Source: Psococerastis gibbosa (taxonomy: Eukaryota > Arthropoda > Insecta > Psocodea > Psocidae). Taken from it: DNA of 64,000 bases. The stretch spans positions 19,611,089 through 19,675,088 of the forward strand of contig OZ020488.1 of NCBI GenBank assembly GCA_963971405.1, given 5' to 3'. Positions within the stretch are counted from its first letter, which is position 1, and the number at the start of each line of letters is the position of its first letter. The position numbers and the translations under genes are program-made. The notes beneath the pieces were generated by a model. The model did not search any database, was not told the origin of the DNA, and saw only the letters and a list, made by a program, of their open reading frames with translations. Shown here piece by piece: positions 62,201 to 64,000 of the stretch.

Positions 62201-63613
62201 TGAATAAATGAATCGAAAATACAATCATCATTGGTGACCAAGAGATGATCAGTTTTCTTTTCATGCAACAATAGAGTTCAATCAACACTATGTCTTTCAT
62301 ATTGTATAAGAGCAAAAGCTTATGAATAACATAAAAAAAAGGTGTGAATTTAAGTTAAAAATGTTATAGTTAACATAAGGCATAAGTACATTTTGATCCC
62401 GCTCTGATTTAAGACAGTCACAATCGACAGGTTATGTTGGTAGTTAACAAAAGCTACTGGACTCTGTTTGATAAGACGGTACAAATTAATAATGCTCGCT
62501 TGTACCATGCCAGAAACCACAAGTAGAGTTAGATACTTACAAATTGTCCGGAAAAACAAATTCTCCATTGTCGCCTAGAACTGGATGGTTAATCAGGTGC
62601 TGATCATCACTATCGGACGCGAATGGGTCCACCAAATGCTGCTGAACGAATTCTTCGTCCCACGGCAGTTCTACATGCTCTTGCTCAACATCATTTGTAT
62701 TCGGCCGCTCAGTTGAGGGGCTCTTCCCTAATTTTAACTGATCGATGTCGTTTATTTTTTGTGGCTTTTTAAATCCATCATTGAGGTCTAAGAATGGGTC
62801 AATATGCTGCTGCTGATCTTCAAAAGGAAAATTTACATGTTGTTGCCCAGCATCTGATGGCCAGCTCGGAGGTATAGTTGGTTTCTTTCCAAAATGCAAT
62901 GCTTCAAAATCGTTTAGTAGTTTATCAGGCTTGAGAGTATGAAGTTCTAAAGACTCAACTTCTACATGCTCTTGCCCTTGATCACCCCGATTCGGAAAAG
63001 GTAATGCAACATGAGGCTGACTATGATCAACCGGCTTAATCCCAGCATTGGCATTATCAAACGGCAATTCAACATGCTGTTGGCCTTGATCAACCCGATT
63101 CGGAAAAGGTAACGCAACATGCGGCCGACTATGATCAACCGGCTTAATCCCAGCATTGGCATTATCGAACGGCAATTCAACATGCTGTTGTCCCAAATCG
63201 GGAAATTCAAATTTATTGTCAGGTTTGGGTTGGTGACGACTGCCATGAGGATTTTTCGGCTTTGTATGAAAACCAATGTTTTCGTATTCTTGTCCCGCAT
63301 TGAAGTTGTTACTATTGGGAAAATTGAAGTTATCGGTACCGGAAATCGGCCAATGGTTGTTGGCTTGTTGACCGAAATCTTGGGCGAAGACATCTTGGTG
63401 CTCTTGTCCAAAATCCTGAGATTCAAACAGGTTATTGATGTCTTCATGTTGCTGACCTTCTTGTGCCTTCGGAGGCCGATAGGATGGACCGCGATTTGAA
63501 CGGTAAGACTGTAAGGAAGGGTTACTGAAATAAAAATTGCTTGTGACAATGGTAGCACAGCTAATAAGTAGATATATGGACAGAGAAAAACTAGATTGTC
63601 CTTTAAGAAGCAT
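22638..63613 (-). CDS. Hml: Hemocytin / hemolectin, complete gene of 57 exons
   Basis: I resolve 57 exons from the ATG at 63611-63613 to the TAA at 22638-22640. All have GT-AG junctions and compatible phases, and they sum to 11,763 bases (3,920 residues), close to Drosophila hemolectin. The protein is secreted by haemocytes and works in clot formation, haemocyte aggregation and pathogen binding (established for hemocytin/hemolectin). Domain order: signal peptide, Gln/His-rich repeats, two Cys-rich/EGF modules, VWD-C8-TIL, VWD-C8-TIL-TIL, VWD-C8-TIL, WxxW domain, Thr-rich linker, TIL, VWC, two F5/8C domains, LDLa, two VWD-C8-TIL units, VWC-type modules, and CTCK. The GLCG motif recurs in VWD domains 1-4, with GICG in the fifth. 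I prefer the ATG at 63613 over the in-frame ATG at 63673 because it gives a proper signal peptide and an AAAATG context. The module entries below give exon coordinates. Confidence 0.95.
23611..23893. mobile_element. MITE with GAGGATATGGA-type ends, copy 2
   Basis: The left end GAGGATGTGGAACGTAGAAA and the right end TTTTCTACGCTACATATCCTC are inverted repeats. The element lies in the intron between hemocytin exons 55 and 56. It belongs with 28936, 46537 and 54673. No TTAA is visible at its ends. Confidence 0.6.
24238..24535 (+). repeat. Dispersed repeat family, copy 1 (hemocytin intron 55)
   Basis: It shares ATGTTCCTCTACATTTCGAT, CCACAGTTCTTGAACTTCTT, CTCGGGACTACCA and the end CTTTTCCCCTTCCGAT with copies at 57100-57415 and 59155-59475. 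No coding frame is visible. Confidence 0.6.
24580..28564 (-). CDS. Hml: Hemocytin exons 49-55: chain of VWC-like modules
   Basis: The exons are 28448-28564, 27983-28192, 27398-27477, 27070-27288, 25682-25804, 25131-25280 and 24580-24691 (residues about 3483-3819). Cys pairs typical of von Willebrand type C modules recur: [40 protein letters not shown] and [17 protein letters not shown] marks the start of a canonical VWC. Exons 49 and 50 are symmetric 1-1 exons. The modules link the last TIL to the CTCK, as in VWF. Confidence 0.9.
26473..26856. mobile_element. Nested foldback MITE with TTA target duplication
   Basis: The outer arms (GGCGACCATTCCACCGACCG and complement) are about 70 bases and extend through GACGTGGTAGCAGACATTCA. 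Direct TTA repeats (26470-26472 and 26857-26859) flank them. Inside, a second inverted pair starts GGCGGGGTTTCCACCGACC at 26544 and ends near 26785. The structure suggests one related element inserted in, or grown inside, another. It lies in the intron between hemocytin exons 52 and 53. TTA duplication and GG termini fit PIF/Harbinger-type MITEs. Confidence 0.75.
28741..28912. mobile_element. About 170-bp palindromic MITE, copy 1
   Basis: The left arm CAGCAGCCTGATCATGGCGA, ATACCGGTATTTA, then TGGTATTAAAAATGTAAAC is mirrored on the right by GTTTACATTTTTAATACCAG, ATACCGGTAT and ATCACCATGATGG. It lies between hemocytin exons 48 and 49. The right terminal bases have decayed relative to the copy at 29710. 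Confidence 0.75.
28936..29100. mobile_element. MITE with GAGGATATGGA-type ends, copy 3
   Basis: TTAA (28932-28935) precedes GAGGATATGGAGCGTAGATT. The right end reads ATATCTACGTTCCTCATCC. It lies a few bases downstream of the palindromic MITE in the same intron. Confidence 0.6.
29314..32989 (-). CDS. Hml: Hemocytin exons 42-48: fifth VWD, C8, TIL and VWC
   Basis: The exons are 32865-32989, 32167-32280, 31512-31704, 30941-31113, 30595-30763, 30053-30177 and 29314-29548 (residues about 3105-3482). The VWD opens with [19 protein letters not shown] and carries [14 protein letters not shown], the loop that binds calcium in VWF D domains. C8 follows in exons 45-46, TIL in exon 47 ([19 protein letters not shown]), and VWC in exon 48 ([19 protein letters not shown]). 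Confidence 0.92.
29710..29884. mobile_element. About 175-bp palindromic MITE, copy 2
   Basis: The outer ends CAGCAGCCTGATC and GATCAGGCTGCTG are perfect inverted repeats. The interior matches 28741-28912, including ATAATGGAAAGTGCTATTCA in the loop. It lies between hemocytin exons 47 and 48. No convincing target duplication is visible. Confidence 0.8.
32500..32800 (+). repeat. Fragment of the 1.1-kb inverted-repeat element (hemocytin intron 42)
   Basis: AGCTTTGTGATGGCCGAAAT, GTGGATTTACACGTTTTGAG and GTGGGCAAACTGTTCGGTG match 15480-15800 closely. Terminal repeats are absent. Confidence 0.65.
33259..35713 (-). CDS. Hml: Hemocytin exons 37-41: fourth VWD, C8 and TIL
   Basis: The exons are 35586-35713, 35183-35308, 34456-34667, 34016-34218 and 33259-33435 (residues about 2823-3104). 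The VWD begins in exon 36 ([16 protein letters not shown]) and continues here to [20 protein letters not shown]8 is in exons 39-40 ([15 protein letters not shown]) and TIL in exon 41 ([34 protein letters not shown]). Confidence 0.92.
33770..33995 (+). repeat. Decayed 3' end of a LINE related to the 36080-38815 element
   Basis: A plus-strand reading includes [13 protein letters not shown] and HKWREWRT, resembling the C-terminal segment [10 protein letters not shown]...DRPRWRG of the larger element. It ends with a TGATGATGATGG tail. Frame breaks show it is dead. It lies between hemocytin exons 40 and 41, antisense to the gene. Confidence 0.55.
34870..35065 (-). repeat. Dispersed repeat family, reverse copy (hemocytin intron 38)
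   Basis: Read on the minus strand it repeats GTAGCAAATGGGTAGTTGGA and GTGAAGCCGACCGCAC from 21186-21375. Confidence 0.5.
36080..38799 (+). pseudogene. LINE ORF2 remnant (endonuclease plus reverse transcriptase) with a C-terminal frameshift
   Basis: The frame is open from about 36080 to a stop at 38633-38635. The endonuclease part has [17 protein letters not shown] and [11 protein letters not shown] (metal-binding and catalytic residues), but its N-terminus is missing. The RT part has [56 protein letters not shown] and the catalytic GYADDLNI. After the LQPP stop, the expected C-terminus ([17 protein letters not shown]...[16 protein letters not shown]) continues in another frame to about 38795, so a single frameshift near 38620 breaks it. 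The copy is otherwise well preserved. Confidence 0.88.
36080..38815 (+). mobile_element. 5'-truncated LINE with endonuclease and reverse transcriptase, in hemocytin intron 36
   Basis: The element enters within its endonuclease domain: the in-frame sequence upstream of the open frame begins just after a stop at 36077 with [18 protein letters not shown]. It runs through reverse transcriptase to a tail of TGAAG repeats near 38796-38812. It is antisense to hemocytin and explains most of the 3.2-kb intron between exons 36 and 37. Layout and motifs suggest an RTE/BovB-like or jockey-type group. I see no target duplication. Confidence 0.88.
38929..41017 (-). CDS. Hml: Hemocytin exons 34-36: two discoidin (F5/8C) domains, VWC/TIL-like region, LDLa, Lys-rich insert
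   Basis: The exons are 40914-41017, 40642-40829 and 38929-40504 (residues about 2200-2822). The first F5/8C domain runs from [12 protein letters not shown] through [19 protein letters not shown] to [20 protein letters not shown]. The second runs from [11 protein letters not shown] to [20 protein letters not shown]. These bind lipids or glycans in related proteins. Next come Cys-rich VWC/TIL-like segments and an LDLa repeat ([20 protein letters not shown], then CPDDETGC), a Lys-rich stretch (39224-39318), and the start of the fourth VWD. Exon 36 has 1,576 bases against roughly 80-390 for nearly all other exons. Confidence 0.93.
41090..41222 (+). repeat. Dispersed repeat family, short copy (hemocytin intron 33)
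   Basis: ACAATACCAATAACGTCCGA, CCATGGGGTTG and TTCAATGGGCCACTAGA match the repeat in OXA1L introns at 20445-20630 and 21955-22145. Confidence 0.5.
41540..41995 (+). mobile_element. 3' end of a second LINE type (hemocytin intron 33)
   Basis: The plus-strand frame 41552-41902 reads as the C-terminal domain of insect non-LTR reverse transcriptases: [27 protein letters not shown] and [14 protein letters not shown]. It ends at a TGA, followed by about 80 bases and an ATTT-repeat tail (41972-41991). This is a different family from 36080-38815, perhaps CR1/jockey-like. It is 5'-truncated and antisense to hemocytin. Confidence 0.7.
42298..43213 (-). CDS. Hml: Hemocytin exons 31-33: TIL module, VWC and Thr/Pro linker
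   Basis: The exons are 43094-43213, 42804-42919 and 42298-42542 (residues about 2040-2199). TIL-type cysteines appear in [21 protein letters not shown]-type cysteines appear in [21 protein letters not shown] Pro/Thr-rich stretch ([13 protein letters not shown]) and a further [11 protein letters not shown] lead to the first discoidin domain. Confidence 0.88.
43830..45361 (-). CDS. Hml: Hemocytin exons 28-30: WxxW (CysD-like) domain and Thr-rich linker
   Basis: The exons are 45160-45361, 44126-44315 and 43830-43922 (residues about 1878-2039). [16 protein letters not shown] followed by DYEPLP and RCRDSLDL fits the mucin-2 WxxW domain. Exon 30 encodes [20 protein letters not shown], likely O-glycosylated (inferred). 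Exon 30 is 93 bases long with phase 1 on both sides, so it could be skipped without a frameshift. A decayed partial duplicate of exon 29 lies at 44429-44511. Confidence 0.9.
44235..44635 (-). repeat. Tandem duplication covering the 5' half of hemocytin exon 29
   Basis: Two copies of about 194 and 207 bases (44235-44428 and 44429-44635) share GTTAGTGAGATCCAGAGA, TTTGCCATTTGACTCGCATT, CAAAGATAATGGTGG and GTTCCTGTAGCTGTGG. The left copy includes the first 81 bases of real exon 29 with its acceptor. The right copy keeps an acceptor-like site and an open exon-like frame but has no donor. Confidence 0.8.
45583..45800 (+). mobile_element. tRNA-like SINE of a second family
   Basis: TAGTCGAGTGGTTAGAGAGG resembles box A. 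AACGGTAATTCGAACCTT resembles a decayed box B. The body includes CCAGAAACCATCAGTCCTT and CCTGATGATGGGAT, which reappear in reverse at 55149-55615. It lies in the intron between hemocytin exons 27 and 28. Confidence 0.6.
45869..49266 (-). CDS. Hml: Hemocytin exons 21-27: third VWD, C8 and TIL
   Basis: The exons are 49086-49266, 48604-48855, 48142-48285, 47568-47686, 47307-47437, 47055-47183 and 45869-46025 (residues about 1507-1877). The VWD begins [20 protein letters not shown] and includes [21 protein letters not shown]8 is split over exons 24-25 ([20 protein letters not shown]) and TIL over exons 26-27 ([20 protein letters not shown]). Confidence 0.93.
46537..46907. mobile_element. MITE with GAGGATATGGA-type ends, copy 4
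   Basis: TTAA (46533-46536) precedes GAGGATGTGGAATGTGGATA. The right end is CTACGTTCCATATCCTC. It lies in the intron between hemocytin exons 26 and 27. Confidence 0.65.
49380..52458 (-). CDS. Hml: Hemocytin exons 14-20: second VWD, C8 and two TIL domains
   Basis: The exons are 52076-52458, 51492-51580, 51148-51367, 50756-50926, 50020-50269, 49731-49881 and 49380-49558 (residues about 1026-1506). The VWD begins [19 protein letters not shown] and carries [21 protein letters not shown]8 spans exons 16-17. A first TIL is in exon 18 ([18 protein letters not shown]). A second, in exons 19-20 ([15 protein letters not shown]), precedes VWD3. This arrangement is like the D2-D'-D3 segment of VWF. Confidence 0.93.
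52572..56318 (-). CDS. Hml: Hemocytin exons 8-13: first VWD, C8 and TIL
   Basis: The exons are 56087-56318, 55708-55859, 53930-54069, 53318-53575, 53040-53193 and 52572-52824 (residues about 630-1025). The VWD opens [20 protein letters not shown] and includes [21 protein letters not shown]8 follows in exons 11-12 ([20 protein letters not shown]) and TIL in exon 13 ([29 protein letters not shown]). Confidence 0.93.
54673..54895. mobile_element. TTAA-flanked MITE, best-bounded copy
   Basis: TTAA tetranucleotides sit at both ends (54669-54672 and 54896-54899). The left terminus is GAGGATATGGAGTGAAGAAA, and the right reads TTTTCTACGTTCCTCGTCCT. TTAA targets suggest piggyBac-type mobilisation (inference). 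It lies in the intron between hemocytin exons 9 and 10. Confidence 0.7.
55149..55615 (-). mobile_element. SINE-like element bounded by about 80-bp inverted repeats
   Basis: The left end (AATAGTCATTAGAGGCAGGG onward to about 55230) and the right end (about 55531-55615) are inverted copies. Inside, on the minus strand, lies a tRNA-like head (TTCGAGTGGTTGGAGAGCTT) and a body matching the SINE at 45583-45800. It lies in the intron between hemocytin exons 9 and 10. Confidence 0.65.
56520..56790 (+). repeat. LINE 3' end fragment (hemocytin intron 7)
   Basis: One plus-strand frame reads [17 protein letters not shown] and [17 protein letters not shown] followed by a stop, homologous to the C-terminus of the element at 36080-38815. 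Upstream parts are missing. It is antisense to hemocytin. Confidence 0.7.
56875..61225 (-). CDS. Hml: Hemocytin exons 2-7: Cys-rich and EGF-like modules
   Basis: The exons are 61173-61225, 60167-60224, 59643-59770, 58232-58391, 57603-57826 and 56875-57066 (residues about 358-629). The unit is doubled: a sushi-like Cys-rich part ([15 protein letters not shown]...[22 protein letters not shown]...WVSLPDC) is followed each time by an EGF module ([38 protein letters not shown]). A third Cys-rich part (exon 7) leads to the first VWD. Exons 2 and 3 are short (53 and 58 bases) and only one phase keeps both open. Confidence 0.88.
57100..57415 (+). repeat. Dispersed repeat family, copy 2 (hemocytin intron 6)
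   Basis: GAAACGCTCCTATACATTTC, CACAGTTGAACTCCTTCCTC and ATTTGATGTTTACACTTACC align with 24238-24535 and 59155-59475. Confidence 0.55.
59155..59475 (+). repeat. Dispersed repeat family, copy 3 (hemocytin intron 4)
   Basis: AGAAATGCTCCTCTACATTT, CCACAGTTCATGAACTTCTT, CTCGGGACTACCA and AAGGCTTTTCCTCCTCCGAT match the copies at 24238 and 57100. Confidence 0.6.
61675..61863 (-). mobile_element. tRNA-derived SINE, copy 2 (hemocytin intron 1)
   Basis: Read on the minus strand, the head has box-A-like GTAGAGGAGTGGTGGTACGG and a near-perfect box B, GGTTCGAGTCCC. The body then matches 14845-15042 (TCCCGGGATTTCCTAGTTG, then CCGCTAGGTTGGATTA). It is inserted in the sense orientation of hemocytin. Confidence 0.8.
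62541..63613 (-). CDS. Hml: Hemocytin exon 1: signal peptide and Gln/His-rich repeat region
   Basis: The exon encodes residues 1-357. [19 protein letters not shown] with the following ATIVTS is a standard signal peptide. The rest is hydrophilic, free of cysteine, and repeats a short motif of the form [QE][QE]H[VID] about ten times ([43 protein letters not shown]). Two 36-residue units (62978-63193) are almost identical. An upstream in-frame ATG at 63673 would bury the signal peptide. The donor is TTT/gtaagt at 62540. Confidence 0.9.
62978..63193 (-). repeat. Tandem 108-bp coding repeat, two units
   Basis: Units 63086-63193 and 62978-63085 each encode 36 residues starting [20 protein letters not shown] and ending [10 protein letters not shown] plus three residues. 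They differ at few positions in DNA and protein, pointing to a recent in-frame duplication inside hemocytin exon 1. Confidence 0.9.
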
Positions 63614-64000
63614 TTTTATGATATTGCCCACTAATCGGTCCGTCCCGTACAAAAACTTTCCGAAGACTAACACAACATTGGAGTCTGTTGGCTTTTACAT
63701 AATGCAATTCCGTAAGATATCAACCGGAAGTTGAAGCCTAGCTAGACTATTCAGTGCCGAATCAGCAAATACACAGCAAGTCATCCAAAGGTTCTGAAGA
63801 CTCATTTATTTATTTATTTATTTATAAGCCAGGGTTCAAAATAAAATATGTGCCATAGGTAGGCCTACCCCCATTCACGGACTTTCCAAGCCAGTCCAAA
63901 ATTCAATTTCTGGGCCTGTATCGACGGATTGAAACAGACGTAAATGGTATAAAACTAATTATTCACTGCAATAAATCAGTTTGTCATGTTACCCCATTGA
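63614..64000 (-). other. Upstream flank of hemocytin
   Basis: This should hold the 5' UTR and part of the promoter. I see no convincing TATA box or initiator. A TTTA-repeat microsatellite lies at about 63804-63825. No coding sequence is recognised. Confidence 0.4.

Noticed and set aside
63519-63545. Acceptor-like sequence (TTTTTATTTCAG) inside hemocytin exon 1
   Set aside because: The reading frame is open through it and gives a complete signal peptide, and no donor is needed. It remains possible that a small intron ends here; cDNA would decide.
62962-63558. A 198-codon minus-strand frame overlapping hemocytin exon 1
   Set aside because: It is a shadow of the repetitive Gln/His coding sequence in another frame. 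The real frame has the signal peptide and joins exon 2 in phase.
63671-63673. Upstream in-frame ATG for hemocytin
   Set aside because: Using it puts 20 polar residues before the hydrophobic segment and spoils the signal peptide. The ATG at 63613 has a better context.
1-64000. CRISPR arrays, operons, rRNA or canonical tRNA genes
   Set aside because: None seen. The only tRNA-like sequences are SINE heads, and the window is eukaryotic.

Overview
This is nuclear DNA of an arthropod, probably an insect; I would lean weakly towards a hemipteroid but cannot settle that. It is AT-rich, intron-rich, full of small interspersed repeats, and holds three host genes. All three could be assembled exon by exon with GT-AG splice sites and consistent reading phases.

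Left end (1-4922): the minus strand carries most of a Ty3/Gypsy-type LTR retrotransposon. Its gag-pol frame is uninterrupted over 3575 bases and runs off the left edge. A short putative LTR lies upstream of it. Next to it, on the plus strand, sits a 5'-truncated non-LTR element (RNase H end, poly(A), perfect 13-bp target duplication).

4923-18499: mostly intergenic. It contains one four-exon minus-strand gene (7478-10917) for a multi-pass membrane protein of the DUF1295 / steroid-5-alpha-reductase-like family. The rest holds foldback and terminal-inverted-repeat elements and a tRNA-derived SINE.

18500-22527 (plus): a complete seven-exon gene for the mitochondrial inner-membrane insertase OXA1L (429 codons).

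22638-63613 (minus): a complete hemocytin/hemolectin gene. I resolve 57 exons summing to 11,763 coding bases (3,920 residues). Order: signal peptide, Gln/His-rich N-terminal repeats, two Cys-rich/EGF modules, VWD-C8-TIL three times with an extra TIL before the third VWD, WxxW domain, Thr-rich linker, TIL, VWC, two F5/8-type C (discoidin) domains, LDLa, two more VWD-C8-TIL units, a run of VWC-like modules, and a C-terminal cystine knot. This is the large secreted haemocyte clotting and adhesion protein. Its introns hold many repeats, including a 2.7-kb LINE with a nearly intact reverse transcriptase.

OXA1L and hemocytin are convergent with 110 bp between stop codons. The genes share no obvious pathway: one acts in mitochondrial membrane biogenesis, one in extracellular coagulation, one probably in lipid metabolism. 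The most unusual features are a duplicated integrase zinc-binding (H2C2) module in the Gypsy polyprotein, the Gln/His repeat N-terminus and Lys-rich insert of hemocytin, a partial exon duplication in hemocytin, and several small repeat families that recur across the window.
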